From positions 186,001 to 250,000 of the forward strand of contig NZ_WCHR01000016.1 of the NCBI RefSeq assembly GCF_008973825.1: a stretch of DNA of 64,000 nt, given 5' to 3'. The notes beneath the pieces are model-generated. The model had not been told where the DNA came from and searched no databases. It saw only the letters and a list, made by a program, of their open reading frames with translations. The position numbers and the translations under genes were made by a program. Numbering within the stretch: position 1 is the stretch's first letter; every line of letters begins with the position of its first letter. This document shows, one piece after another, positions 18,405-26,662 of the stretch. The DNA comes from Gemmobacter serpentinus (GTDB taxonomy: Bacteria; Pseudomonadota; Alphaproteobacteria; Rhodobacterales; Rhodobacteraceae).

Positions 18405-19166
18405 ATGTTGGACAGGTTCAGACTGGATGGGAAGGTGGCGCTGATCACAGGCGGCAATCGCGGTATCGGTTTGGCGATTGCGCGGCTGTTCGGTGAGGCA
18501 GGGGCGAAATGCATGTTGACCAGCCGCAGCGAGACGCCCGCGCTGCGTGCCCTGCTGGACAGCGCGCCAGATACCTATGACTGGATCGCGGCGGATGTGA
18601 CCGAGGAGGCGGCCCCAGATGCGATCGTGGCGGCAACCCTTGCGCGTTTTGGCAAGCTGGATGTGCTGGTGAACAATGCAGGCGTCGCGGCCAACGGCAA
18701 TTTCCATGAATTCGACGATGCCCAGCTTGCCTATATCATGAACACCAACCTCATGGCGCCGTTCCGCATCGCCCGTGCGGCGGTGAAGCCGATGCTGGCG
18801 CAAGGGTCCGGTGCGGTGGTCAATATCGGCTCTATCTCGGCCTATGTCGCCAACAAGCCGCAATTGCAGGTGGCCTATAACTCGTCAAAGGCCGCCATCC
18901 ACCAGATGACCAAGACCATGGCCTTTGAATATGCCGACAAGGGCATCCGGGTGAACGCGCTGGCACCGGGCTATGTGGTCTCTGACATGACCAAGGGCGG
19001 CATCGCCAATACGGAATGGAGCTCGGTCTGGTCGGCGAATACGCCGATGGGCCGCTTTGCCCAGCCGGACGAGATGGCGACCTGCGCGCTGTTCCTGGCC
19101 TCTGATGCTGCAAGCTACGTCACGGGCTCCGTTCTGGTCGCCGATGGCGGCTACCTCACCCACTGA
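18405..19166 (+). CDS. SDR family oxidoreductase
   Basis: A 253-residue classical short-chain dehydrogenase. The cofactor motif TGGNRGIG is near residue 14, the structural NNAG motif follows, and the catalytic triad shows Ser in NIGSISAY and Tyr-x3-Lys in AYNSSKAA. The late ASYVTGSVLVADGGYL is the usual C-terminal signature. The start MLDRFRLDGKVALITGG fits the family; upstream in-frame sequence has no similarity. It is first of two SDR genes 27 bases apart. By position near the polyol operon, it probably oxidises a polyol or reduces a ketose. Confidence 0.87.
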   Translation: MLDRFRLDGKVALITGGNRGIGLAIARLFGEAGAKCMLTSRSETPALRALLDSAPDTYDWIAADVTEEAAPDAIVAATLARFGKLDVLVNNAGVAANGNFHEFDDAQLAYIMNTNLMAPFRIARAAVKPMLAQGSGAVVNIGSISAYVANKPQLQVAYNSSKAAIHQMTKTMAFEYADKGIRVNALAPGYVVSDMTKGGIANTEWSSVWSANTPMGRFAQPDEMATCALFLASDAASYVTGSVLVADGGYLTH

Positions 19167-19193
19167 TATCGCCAAGACAGGCTGGAGACACTT

Positions 19194-19922
19194 ATGGCAC
19201 TGGATTTGACAGGCAAGATCGCGGCGATTACCGGCGCGGCCTCGGGCATTGGTCTTGCCACGACCGAGGCGCTGATTGCCGCAGGCGCGACCGTGGTGAT
19301 GGTGGACCGCGACGCTGCCGCATTGGAGGCGCTGGTGACCCGCTTTGGCGGCAAGGCGGTGGCGCAGCGCACCGATCTGCTGGATGCGGCCAGCTGTGAC
19401 GCGATGATCCCCGAGATTCTCGCCAAGGTGGGCCATATCGACATCCTGCATTGCAATGCGGGCACCTATATCGGCGGCGATCTGGTGGAAACCGATCCGG
19501 CCACCATCGACCGTATGCTGAACCTCAACGTCAATGCGGTGATGAAAAACGTCCATGCCGTGATCCCGCATATGTCGGAACGCGGTAGCGGCGACATCCT
19601 CGTGACCTGTTCGGTTGCAGGCCATTTCCCGGTGCCGTGGGAGCCGGTCTATTCCGGGTCCAAATGGGCGATCACCTGTTTCGTGCAGACCATGCGGCGG
19701 CAGCTCAACAAAAAGGGCATCCGGGTGGGGCAGGTGTCGCCCGGGCCGGTGGTTTCAGCCCTGCTGGCGGATTGGCCGGAAGAGAATCTGCGAAAGGCCA
19801 AGGAAAATGGCAGCCTGATCGAGCCGGTCGAGGTGGCGGATGCGATCCTGTTCATGCTGACCCGGCCACGCAATGTCACGATCCGCGACATGATCGTGCT
19901 GCCGACCAATTTCGATATCTGA
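19194..19922 (+). CDS. SDR family oxidoreductase
   Basis: A 242-residue short-chain dehydrogenase with TGAASGIGLAT near residue 12, CNAG in place of NNAG, a catalytic Tyr and Lys in YSGSKWAI, and CSVAG holding the Ser. It lacks the standard glycine-rich VDGG ending and instead finishes MIVLPTNFDI. That ending, with EVADAILFMLTRPRNVTIRD, is typical of the ribitol/sorbitol-like SDR group. It is cotranscribed with the preceding SDR and closed off by a terminator. A polyol is the likely substrate, by similarity of the tail and by context. Confidence 0.85.
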   Translation: MALDLTGKIAAITGAASGIGLATTEALIAAGATVVMVDRDAAALEALVTRFGGKAVAQRTDLLDAASCDAMIPEILAKVGHIDILHCNAGTYIGGDLVETDPATIDRMLNLNVNAVMKNVHAVIPHMSERGSGDILVTCSVAGHFPVPWEPVYSGSKWAITCFVQTMRRQLNKKGIRVGQVSPGPVVSALLADWPEENLRKAKENGSLIEPVEVADAILFMLTRPRNVTIRDMIVLPTNFDI

Positions 19923-19928
19923 ACAGAT

Positions 19929-19959
19929 GGGGCGGCCAGATGATCCGGGCCGCCCCTTT
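19929..19959 (+). terminator. Rho-independent terminator after the SDR pair
   Basis: Nine-base-pair perfect stem GGGGCGGCC / GGCCGCCCC with a 10-base loop, followed by TTT, seven bases after the stop codon. Confidence 0.75.
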
Positions 19960-19977
19960 GCCTTGCGGGAGGACAAG

Positions 19978-20709
19978 ATGACGGATCTGAGCGGATTGAG
20001 CGTGCTGATTACTGGCGCTGCGGGCGGCATCGGCACCGCCATGGCGGAACGCTTTGCCGCTGCGGGCGCCCGCCTGGCGCTGGTCGATATCAGCGCGGCG
20101 GATGATTTGGCGGCACGCCTTGGACCGCAGCACCGCGCCTATCGGCTGGATCTGGAAGATCCGGTAGCAATTGCCGATACCGTGGCGCAGATCGGTGCCG
20201 AAATGGGCATCGATATCCTGCTGAACAATGCGGGGCTGGGCATCGTCTTTCCCGCCGACACCACGGATGTGGAGGCCTGGGACCGGACGATGCGCATCAA
20301 TTTGCGTGCGCCATGGCTGATGTCGGCGGCGGCACTGCCTTTCCTCAAGGCCTCGGGGCGCGGGCGGATCGTCAATGTGTCCAGCCAGGCCGGGGTGATC
20401 GCGATTGCCGATCATGCCGCCTATGGGTCCAGCAAGGCGGGCCTGATCCTGCAAACCCGCGTGCTGGCACTGGAATGGGCGGGCTTTGGCATCACGGTGA
20501 ATGCCATCGCGCCGACGGTGGTGGAAACCCCGATGGCGCTGGTCGGCTGGTCTGGGGAAAAAGGCGTGAAGGCGCGGGCCGAAATTCCGGTTGGCCGGTT
20601 TGCCCAACCGGCGGAGATCGCGGCGACCGCATTGTTCCTGTCTTCCGCCGAGGCCGCGATGATCACCGGCGAAACCGTGATGGTGGATGGCGGTTTCTCT
20701 ATTCGCTGA
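19978..20709 (+). CDS. SDR family oxidoreductase
   Basis: A 243-residue short-chain dehydrogenase: TGAAGGIGTAMAERF near residue 11, NNAG at about residue 80, Ser in NVSSQAG, Tyr and Lys in YGSSKAGL, and the ending MITGETVMVDGGFSIR. I chose the ATG after GGGAGGACAAG; an earlier in-frame start would overlap the terminator of the preceding unit. It sits alone between that terminator and the GntR gene of the hydroxyproline island, so its pathway is unclear: either a third polyol dehydrogenase or an accessory of the next island. Confidence 0.86.
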   Translation: MTDLSGLSVLITGAAGGIGTAMAERFAAAGARLALVDISAADDLAARLGPQHRAYRLDLEDPVAIADTVAQIGAEMGIDILLNNAGLGIVFPADTTDVEAWDRTMRINLRAPWLMSAAALPFLKASGRGRIVNVSSQAGVIAIADHAAYGSSKAGLILQTRVLALEWAGFGITVNAIAPTVVETPMALVGWSGEKGVKARAEIPVGRFAQPAEIAATALFLSSAEAAMITGETVMVDGGFSIR

Positions 20710-20775
20710 CCCCGCGCTGCCTGCCCGAAAATGCGCCGGTCGCCGCGCTATCGCGGCCCGGTTGCAATCGAGTCA

Positions 20776-20803
20776 TTGACCCGAACCCGTCTTCAAGTAT
20801 TTT
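20776..20803 (+). promoter_or_regulatory. Candidate sigma-70 promoter of the gntR-type gene
   Basis: TTGACC, a 16-base spacer and TATTTT stand 22 bases before the start codon of the GntR-family gene. Confidence 0.45.
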
Positions 20804-20825
20804 TCATGTAGACAAGAGGGTTGGC

Positions 20826-21530
20826 ATGACACAGGCACAGGAAACGGCAAGCAACGATCGCAAGCGCGGATCCGGCGTGAAATACGTCTATGACACCCTG
20901 CGTGATGAGATCCTTGATCTGGTTCTGCCGCCCGGCAGCCCGATTGACGAGGTGCAGCTGTCGGAACGCATGTCGATGTCGCGCACACCGATCCGCGAGG
21001 CGCTGGTGCGGCTGGCGGGCGAGGGGCTGGTGACCACGCTGCCCAACCGCTCCACCATCGTGGCGCATATCGACTTCATGAACCTCTATACGTTCTTCGA
21101 CGCCTTGACGCTGATGTATCGCATGACCACGCGTCTGGCGGCGGAATATCACGATCCTGCGGATCTGGAGATCATCCGCGCCCATCAGGCGCGTTTTGCG
21201 GCGGCGGTCGAGGCACAGGATGCACTGGCGATGATCGCAACCAATCGCGATTTTCATGCCTCCATCGCCGAAGCCGGGCGCAATCCCTATTACGCCTCGT
21301 TGTTCTTCCGCCTGCTGGATGAGGGGCGGCGCATCCTGCGGCTTTACTATTCCTCCTATCAGGATCGTCTGCCCTATCGTTTTGTCGAAGAGCATGACCA
21401 GATGATCGCGGCCATCGCTGCCCGTGACATTGCCACCGCAGATCGGCTGGCCACGGCCCATGCCGACCAGATCGTGCATCAGATCCAAAGTTTCGTGGCG
21501 CGCGACCGGCGGATGCCCATCGCGATCTGA
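20826..21530 (+). CDS. GntR family (FCD type) transcriptional regulator, probably of hydroxyproline catabolism
   Basis: A 234-residue regulator. The N-terminal winged helix (LRDEILDLVLPPGSPIDEVQ and SRTPIREALVRLAGEGLV) is followed by an FCD ligand domain with metal-type histidines in NRDFHASIAEAGRN, EEHDQMI and ATAHADQI. The start follows AGAGGG. It is the only regulator in the hydroxyproline island, directly upstream of the deaminase gene, so control of the island is the simplest reading. Whether it represses or activates cannot be seen. Confidence 0.88.
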   Translation: MTQAQETASNDRKRGSGVKYVYDTLRDEILDLVLPPGSPIDEVQLSERMSMSRTPIREALVRLAGEGLVTTLPNRSTIVAHIDFMNLYTFFDALTLMYRMTTRLAAEYHDPADLEIIRAHQARFAAAVEAQDALAMIATNRDFHASIAEAGRNPYYASLFFRLLDEGRRILRLYYSSYQDRLPYRFVEEHDQMIAAIAARDIATADRLATAHADQIVHQIQSFVARDRRMPIAI

Positions 21531-21616
21531 ACCGCCCCAAACCTGCTTGCAGAAGGCGCGTGGCCCTGTGCTGCGCGCCTTTTTCTTTGCGTGCGGATTT
21601 CTTGTCGACAAATAAA

Positions 21617-21632
21617 ATACAATAGGTATTGT
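21617..21632. promoter_or_regulatory. Candidate GntR operator upstream of the deaminase gene
   Basis: Inverted repeat ACAATA-GG-TATTGT in an AT-rich patch; it includes ATACAA, the complement of the TTGTAT half-site repeated in front of the amino-acid binding-protein gene. Confidence 0.45.
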
Positions 21633-21713
21633 GTAGGAAAGGACGCAGAGATTCGCGCCAACCCGCATCGCGTGCCCCGCAGCATAGCCGTGGCCGTCAC
21701 AGAGGAGAGAAAG

Positions 21714-22670
21714 ATGACTTCGACCATTTTCACCGGCACCATCCCGGCCCTGATGACCCCCTGCAAGGCTGACCGCACGCCCGATTTCGATGCGCTGGTT
21801 GCCAAGGGCAAAGAGCTGATCGGCCTGGGCATGTCCGCCGTGGTCTATTGCGGCTCCATGGGGGATTGGCCGCTCCTGACCGATGCCGAACGCATGGAGG
21901 GCGTGGAGCGTCTGGTGAAAGCGGGTGTTCCCGTCATCGTCGGCACCGGCGCCGTCAACACCAAGATCGCCGTGGAACACGCCGCCCATGCCGCCAAGGT
22001 TGGCGCACAGGGCCTGATGGTGATCCCGCGCGTCCTGTCGCGGGGCAATGTCATCGCCGCCCAGAAGAACCACTTCAAGGCGATCCTGGCGGCTGCGCCG
22101 AACCTGCCTGCCGTGATTTATAACAGCCCCTATTATGGCTTTGCGACCCGCGCCGACCTGTTCTTCGCGCTGCGCGCCGAGCACCCGAACCTGATCGGCT
22201 TCAAGGAATTTGGCGGCAATGCCGACCTGTCCTATGCGGCCGAGCACATCACCTCCAAGGATGACAGCGTGACCCTGATGATCGGCGTTGATACCGCCGT
22301 CTATCATGGCTTCGTGAATTGCGGCGCGACCGGCGCGATCACCGGCATCGGCTGTGTCCTGCCGAAAGAAGTGCTGCTGCTGACCGCGCTGAGCCAGGCT
22401 GCCGCCAAGGGCGACGCGACCGCCCGCCGTCTGGCGAAAGAGCTGGATGAGGCGCTGCTGGTGCTGGCCACCGTCGATGCCGGCCCCGACCTCGTGCTGT
22501 TCTTCAAGCATATGATGGTGCTGAAGGGGAACCCGGAATACAAGCTGCACTTCAACGAAACCGACGAGCTGTCGCCGAGCCAGCGCGGCTTCATCGAGAC
22601 GCAACTGGCGCTGTTCGATGCCTGGTTTGCCGACTGGTCGGCCAAGACCGAGGCGCAGAAATACGCCTGA
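21714..22670 (+). CDS. DapA family enzyme, probable 1-pyrroline-4-hydroxy-2-carboxylate deaminase
   Basis: A 318-residue (beta/alpha)8 aldolase-fold protein. Schiff-base Lys164 is in GFKEFGG, Tyr136 in VIYNSPYYG, and the GSMGDWPLL turn stands where DHDPS has the GTTGE loop. Genes of this family inside hydroxyproline clusters hydrolytically deaminate 1-pyrroline-4-hydroxy-2-carboxylate to 2-oxoglutarate semialdehyde, and the context here is complete for that role. The ATG follows AGAGGAGAG. The alternative, a lysine-biosynthesis DHDPS, is unlikely given the neighbours and divergent motifs. Confidence 0.87.
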   Translation: MTSTIFTGTIPALMTPCKADRTPDFDALVAKGKELIGLGMSAVVYCGSMGDWPLLTDAERMEGVERLVKAGVPVIVGTGAVNTKIAVEHAAHAAKVGAQGLMVIPRVLSRGNVIAAQKNHFKAILAAAPNLPAVIYNSPYYGFATRADLFFALRAEHPNLIGFKEFGGNADLSYAAEHITSKDDSVTLMIGVDTAVYHGFVNCGATGAITGIGCVLPKEVLLLTALSQAAAKGDATARRLAKELDEALLVLATVDAGPDLVLFFKHMMVLKGNPEYKLHFNETDELSPSQRGFIETQLALFDAWFADWSAKTEAQKYA

Positions 22671-22712
22671 TTGCGGCTGCAAGAACGACCGGGGCCACCA
22701 CCCTGACAGAAG

Positions 22713-22740
22713 GGCCTTCCGCTGCGGCGGGGGGCCTTTT
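22713..22740 (+). terminator. Rho-independent terminator after the deaminase gene
   Basis: A 10-base-pair stem GGCCTTCCGC / GCGGGGGGCC (two G-T pairs) with loop TGCG is followed by TTTT. Confidence 0.8.
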
Positions 22741-22794
22741 GCGTGCAGATCCGGCTCATTTTCGGCCCGCAAATATCGCGGGGAACGTCGCAGC

Positions 22795-22818
22795 CGGGGG
22801 GGTAGCCCCCCGCTTTAT
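22795..22818 (+). terminator. Second hairpin with T-rich tail
   Basis: A 7-base-pair stem CGGGGGG / CCCCCCG with loop GTAG followed by CTTTATTT. It lies between the converging deaminase and reductase genes and may back up the first terminator. Confidence 0.55.
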
Positions 22819-22914
22819 TTGCCTGAGCGGGCCTGGCCCGCGCGCCCATCCTGCCACCGCGGTTCCAAGCTGCGCCTTTTGGACCATGGCAGGATGAACT
22901 TCCCAGTTGTGGCG

Positions 22915-23946
22915 TCAGGTCACCGCATCCAGCCCGCCGGCGCGCAGGCGCTCCAGCATTTCCATCTCCTCCGCTGTCAGCGTGATGCCATTGGCCTCTG
23001 CTGTCTTGCGGGCCGCAAAGCGGCGTTGCGAAGGCAGGCGGGCACCCTGACCGCTGATTGCCTCGAACAGCACTTCGGCACGGGCGAAGGGGTCGGTCCG
23101 ACCGGCCGCAAAGCGTTCCGGGCTGAAGGCCAGGATCAGTTCGCCATGATGCGGCAGAAGCGACATCGACCCCAGATAATCCAGCGCCTCGGGGCTGGTC
23201 AGATCGCCGATCATCACCGCTGCCAGCAATTCGATCATGGTGGAGATCGAAGAGCCCTTATGCGCGCCAAAGGGCAGCAGGGCACCCTGCAATGCGGCTT
23301 CCGGGTCGGTGGTGGGCTTGCCGTCCGCGTCCACCGCCCAGCCTTCGGGCAATGACTTGCCCGCGCGGCGATGCAGCTCGATCTCGCCGCGCGCGGCGAC
23401 ACTGGTTGCGAAATCAAAGACATAAGGCGTGGTATCTTTTCGCGGCCAGCCGAAGGCGAAGGGATTGGTGCCCAGAAGTGCCGTGGTGCCGCCCGAAGGC
23501 GCAACCGCGGAATAGCTGGGGCACATTGCCATCGCGGCCAGGCCGTGCCCGGTCAGCACCTCGATCTCGGGCCAGAGCGCCGAGAAATGCAGGCAGGAAT
23601 TGATGACCAATGCCGCGACACCCAGTTCCCGTGCGCGTGCCGCCAGAACCGGCGCGCCCAGTTCAAAGGCCGCGGGCGAGAAGGCCCCCTTTGCATCCAC
23701 CCGGATCACCCCGCTGCCATCGTCGATCAGCTCGGGCACCGCCAATGGCTCAACCTTGCCCGCCTTCAGCGTGCGCAGGCAGCCCTCGATCCGATAGACG
23801 CCATGCGACTTGCAGGCGTCCCGTTCTCCGGCCACAATCACCCGTGCAACCGCCGCTGACTGAAGGGGCGATACCCCGGCCTTGCGGAAGATTTCTTCGG
23901 TGAGCCGGGTCAGTGTCTCGATACTCAGGACGGTTTTCTCGGACAT
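22915..23946 (-). CDS. Ldh family NAD(P)H oxidoreductase, probable 1-pyrroline-2-carboxylate reductase
   Basis: A 343-residue malate/L-lactate dehydrogenase-type (non-Rossmann) protein. The catalytic His is in CKSHGVYRI near residue 47, with the family phrases LLGTNPFAFGWPR, FDFATSVAARGEI and LLPFGAHKGS. Within this family the DpkA group reduces 1-pyrroline-2-carboxylate and 1-piperideine-2-carboxylate to L-proline and L-pipecolate. The 3-hydroxyproline dehydratases encoded nearby would make exactly that substrate. It is divergent from the semialdehyde dehydrogenase gene across a palindrome. The in-frame sequence upstream of the chosen ATG is antisense to that gene and not part of the protein. 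Confidence 0.84.
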   Translation of the reverse strand: MSEKTVLSIETLTRLTEEIFRKAGVSPLQSAAVARVIVAGERDACKSHGVYRIEGCLRTLKAGKVEPLAVPELIDDGSGVIRVDAKGAFSPAAFELGAPVLAARARELGVAALVINSCLHFSALWPEIEVLTGHGLAAMAMCPSYSAVAPSGGTTALLGTNPFAFGWPRKDTTPYVFDFATSVAARGEIELHRRAGKSLPEGWAVDADGKPTTDPEAALQGALLPFGAHKGSSISTMIELLAAVMIGDLTSPEALDYLGSMSLLPHHGELILAFSPERFAAGRTDPFARAEVLFEAISGQGARLPSQRRFAARKTAEANGITLTAEEMEMLERLRAGGLDAVT

Positions 23947-23979
23947 GCCGGGGCCTCTCTGTCTTTGGGTTGAGCAATT

Positions 23980-23998
23980 TGCATACACAAAGTATGCA
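23980..23998. promoter_or_regulatory. Palindromic operator between reductase and semialdehyde dehydrogenase genes
   Basis: Perfect 7-base arms TGCATAC and GTATGCA around ACAAA, centred between two divergent genes of the hydroxyproline island. It is a good candidate site for the GntR-family regulator. Confidence 0.6.
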
Positions 23999-24087
23999 GT
24001 AAGATGACGGGGTTTCAAGCAATGCCGCGTGGCAATATGCTGATTCCCGCAAGCCGAACAACCAAACGCATGAACATGAGGCCCGAC

Positions 24088-25605
24088 ATGACTTTCACCC
24101 CGCACGGCAAGCATCTGATCGCAGGCGAATGGGTGGGCGGCGCTGCTACCTTTACCTCCGCGCCCGCGCATGGGCCGGCGCATGACTTCGCGCTGGGCAG
24201 TGTGGATCTGGTGAACCGGGCCTGCGACGCCGCCGAAGAGGCGTTCTGGACCTATGGCTATTCCAGCCGGGCCGAGCGTGCGGCGTTTCTGGACGCCATC
24301 GCCGACGAAATCGAAGCCCGCGCCGAGGCGATCACCCAGATCGGCACCCAGGAAACCGGCCTGCCCGAAGCCCGCCTGAACGGCGAGCGCGGCCGCACCA
24401 CCGGCCAGCTGCGCCTGTTCGCCGATCATATCCGCAAGGGTGCCTATCTGGATCACCGCGTCGACGCCGCCCTGCCGGATCGTCAACCGGCCCCGCGCCC
24501 CGAGATTGTCATGCTGCAACGCCCGATCGGGCCGGTTGCAGTCTTCGGTGCCTCGAACTTCCCGCTGGCGTTTTCCACCGCCGGTGGTGACACCGCGGCC
24601 GCCCTGGCCGCAGGCTGCCCGGTGGTGGTGAAGGGCCATTCCGCCCATCCCGGAACCGGCGAGATCATCGCCGAGGCGATCCACGCCGCGATCGCGAAAA
24701 CGGGTATGCCGAAAGGCGTGTTCAGTCTGATCCAGGGCGGCAATCGTCAGGTTGGCGAGGCGCTGGTGCAGCATCCGTTCATCAAGGCCGTGGGCTTCAC
24801 CGGCAGCCTTGCAGGTGGTCGCGCGCTGTTCGATCTTTGCGCCGCCCGCCCCGAACCGATCCCCTTCTTTGGTGAACTGGGTTCGGTGAACCCGATGTTC
24901 ATGCTGCCGGGGGCGATGGCCGCACGGGCCGAGGCACTGGGCACTGGCTGGGCCGGGTCGCTGACCATGGGGGCGGGGCAGTTCTGCACCAATCCGGGCA
25001 TCGCGGTGGTGCTGGATGGCAAGGATGCCGACACCTTTGTCGCCGCGACCAAAGCCGCACTGGAAAAGGTCGCGCCGCAAACCATGCTGACCGATGGCAT
25101 CGCCAAGGCCTATAATGACGGTCAGGCGCGTTTCGTGGCCTCGAATGCCGTGAACAGCGTGCTGGAAACGGAATCGACCGGCCGCGCCGTCTCGCCCAAC
25201 CTGTTCGAGACCACGGCAGACGCCTTCCTGAACGATCACGGTCTGAGCCAGGAGGTCTTCGGGCCGCTGGGTCTGGTGGTCCGCGTGGGCTCGGTCGAGG
25301 CAATGCGCGAACTGGCCCGCGGCTTTGAGGGCCAATTGACCAGCACCATGCATATGGACAGTTCCGATCTGGCGGCGGCCCAGGGTCTGTTGCCGATCCT
25401 GGAGCGCAAATCGGGCCGGGTTCTGGTCAATGGTTTCCCCACAGGGGTCGAAGTGGTGGACAGCATGGTTCATGGCGGGCCATACCCGGCCTCGACCAAT
25501 TTCGGCGCAACATCGGTCGGCACCCTGTCGATCCGCCGCTTCCTGCGGCCGGTCTCGTATCAGAACCTGCCACAAGACCTGTTGCCGGAAGACGCACGCG
25601 GCTGA
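24088..25605 (+). CDS. Aldehyde dehydrogenase, 2-oxoglutarate semialdehyde (2,5-dioxovalerate) dehydrogenase type
   Basis: A 505-residue aldehyde dehydrogenase. The general base Glu263 lies in FGELGSVNP and the nucleophile Cys300 in GAGQFCTNPG. The phrases FGASNFPLAFSTAGGD and KGHSAHPGTG mark the 2-oxoglutarate semialdehyde dehydrogenase subgroup rather than betaine-aldehyde or succinate-semialdehyde enzymes. It would convert the deaminase product to 2-oxoglutarate with NAD(P). Several in-frame ATGs precede; MTFTPHGKHLIAGEW matches the usual family start and follows GAGGC. Confidence 0.9.
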   Translation: MTFTPHGKHLIAGEWVGGAATFTSAPAHGPAHDFALGSVDLVNRACDAAEEAFWTYGYSSRAERAAFLDAIADEIEARAEAITQIGTQETGLPEARLNGERGRTTGQLRLFADHIRKGAYLDHRVDAALPDRQPAPRPEIVMLQRPIGPVAVFGASNFPLAFSTAGGDTAAALAAGCPVVVKGHSAHPGTGEIIAEAIHAAIAKTGMPKGVFSLIQGGNRQVGEALVQHPFIKAVGFTGSLAGGRALFDLCAARPEPIPFFGELGSVNPMFMLPGAMAARAEALGTGWAGSLTMGAGQFCTNPGIAVVLDGKDADTFVAATKAALEKVAPQTMLTDGIAKAYNDGQARFVASNAVNSVLETESTGRAVSPNLFETTADAFLNDHGLSQEVFGPLGLVVRVGSVEAMRELARGFEGQLTSTMHMDSSDLAAAQGLLPILERKSGRVLVNGFPTGVEVVDSMVHGGPYPASTNFGATSVGTLSIRRFLRPVSYQNLPQDLLPEDARG

Positions 25606-25623
25606 ACCGCGCGCTGACCAAGC

Positions 25624-25659
25624 AGATTGACGGGATCCTGCATGGGATTTCGTCAATCT
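25624..25659. repeat. Long inverted repeat downstream of the aldehyde dehydrogenase gene
   Basis: Nine-base perfect outer arms AGATTGACG and CGTCAATCT enclose an inner ATCC...GGAT pair. The result is one extended hairpin with loop TGCATG. No T-run follows, so it is either a Rho-type end or an mRNA stabiliser. Confidence 0.5.
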
Positions 25660-25678
25660 GACGCTGCGGGAATACGAG

Positions 25679-25695
25679 TTGTATATTATTTGTAT
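25679..25695 (+). promoter_or_regulatory. TTGTAT direct repeat upstream of the amino-acid importer operon
   Basis: Two TTGTAT hexamers start 11 bases apart (one helical turn), flanked by CGAGTT and AACTCG. The region is AT-rich against a GC-rich background and lies about 85 bases before the binding-protein gene, so it probably holds its promoter and regulator site. Confidence 0.4.
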
Positions 25696-25781
25696 TTAAA
25701 CTCGAACCCGATGCTTATAGTGTTATCGTTGGAAAACGATCCGAATCGTTAGTTCGGGCACTGAACCAAGGGAGACTCTGC

Positions 25782-26591
25782 ATGAAAGTTTCGATTGCGC
25801 TCGGCGGTATTGCGCTGGCTGCCAGCCTTGCCACCACGGCTCAGGCCGACAAGCTGGACGATATCATCGCTTCGGGCACGCTGCGCTGCGCCGTGGTGCT
25901 TGATTTCCCGCCGATGGGTTCGCGCGATGCAAGCAACAACCCGATCGGGTTCGATGTTGACTATTGCAGCGATCTGGCTGCCGCTCTGGGCGTCAAGCCC
26001 GAGGTCGTCGAAACCACCTTCCCCGAGCGTATCCCGGCCCTGATGTCGGGTTCGGTCGATGTGGCGGTGGCCTCGACTTCCGACACGCTGGAACGTGCCA
26101 AGACCGTTGGCTTCTCGATCCCCTACTATGCCTTTGAGAACGCCGTTGTCGCCAGCGAGAAATCGGGCATCACCGACGCCGATGGCATGAAGGGCAAGGT
26201 CGTGGGCGCCACCGCTGGCACCTATGAGGCGATCTGGCTGGAAGAGCAGGTCAAATCCTGGGGCGCGGGCGAGTTCCGTCCCTATCAGAACCAGGCTGAC
26301 GTCTTCCTGGCGCTGAGCCAGGGCCAGCTGGACGCGACCGTGTCCACCATGGAAGTGGCACAGGCCAATGTGAAGACCGGCAATTTCCCGGGCATCCAGA
26401 TCGTCGACAAGGCCCCGATGGTGCCGGACTATGTCGCACTGATCACCCTGCGTGAAGAATATGGCCTGATCAACTTCATGGACCTGTTCGTCAACCAGCA
26501 GGTCCGCACCGGCCGTTATGCCGAGCTTTACAAGAAATGGGTCGGCGAGGGTGAGCCCGCCAGCCTGACCATCCCGGGCGTCTACCGCTAA
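25782..26591 (+). CDS. Amino-acid ABC importer binding protein (probable hydroxyproline)
   Basis: A 269-residue family 3 solute-binding protein. The signal peptide is cleaved about residue 22 (AQA/D). The ligand domain opens with the family's DDIIASGTLRCAVVLDFPPM, then GFDVDYCSDLAAALG, and has the conserved acidic and aromatic pocket positions. It starts the operon that continues with two permeases, an ATPase and the hydroxyproline enzymes, so hydroxyproline or betaine-like proline derivatives are the likely ligands. Confidence 0.88.
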   Translation: MKVSIALGGIALAASLATTAQADKLDDIIASGTLRCAVVLDFPPMGSRDASNNPIGFDVDYCSDLAAALGVKPEVVETTFPERIPALMSGSVDVAVASTSDTLERAKTVGFSIPYYAFENAVVASEKSGITDADGMKGKVVGATAGTYEAIWLEEQVKSWGAGEFRPYQNQADVFLALSQGQLDATVSTMEVAQANVKTGNFPGIQIVDKAPMVPDYVALITLREEYGLINFMDLFVNQQVRTGRYAELYKKWVGEGEPASLTIPGVYR

Positions 26592-26607
26592 GCGTCCCGC
26601 CTTTATC

Positions 26608-26638
26608 GCGGCGCGGGGGAAAACCTCGCGCCGCTTCT
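26608..26638 (+). terminator. Intercistronic hairpin after the amino-acid binding-protein gene
   Basis: Eight perfect pairs GCGGCGCG / CGCGCCGC extended by G-C and G-T pairs around an A-rich loop, followed by TTCT. It lies between binding-protein and permease genes and likely gives partial termination or mRNA protection. Confidence 0.6.
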
Positions 26639-26662
26639 CCGTTCCAGGAAGAGAGGCGGTTC

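Noticed and set aside
20793-22772. 659-codon minus-strand frame
   Set aside because: Antisense to the GntR and DapA-type genes, His/Arg/Gln-rich without motifs.
22915-25656. 913-codon minus-strand frame
   Set aside because: Only its last 343 codons are a real protein (Ldh family). The upstream part is antisense to the aldehyde dehydrogenase gene.
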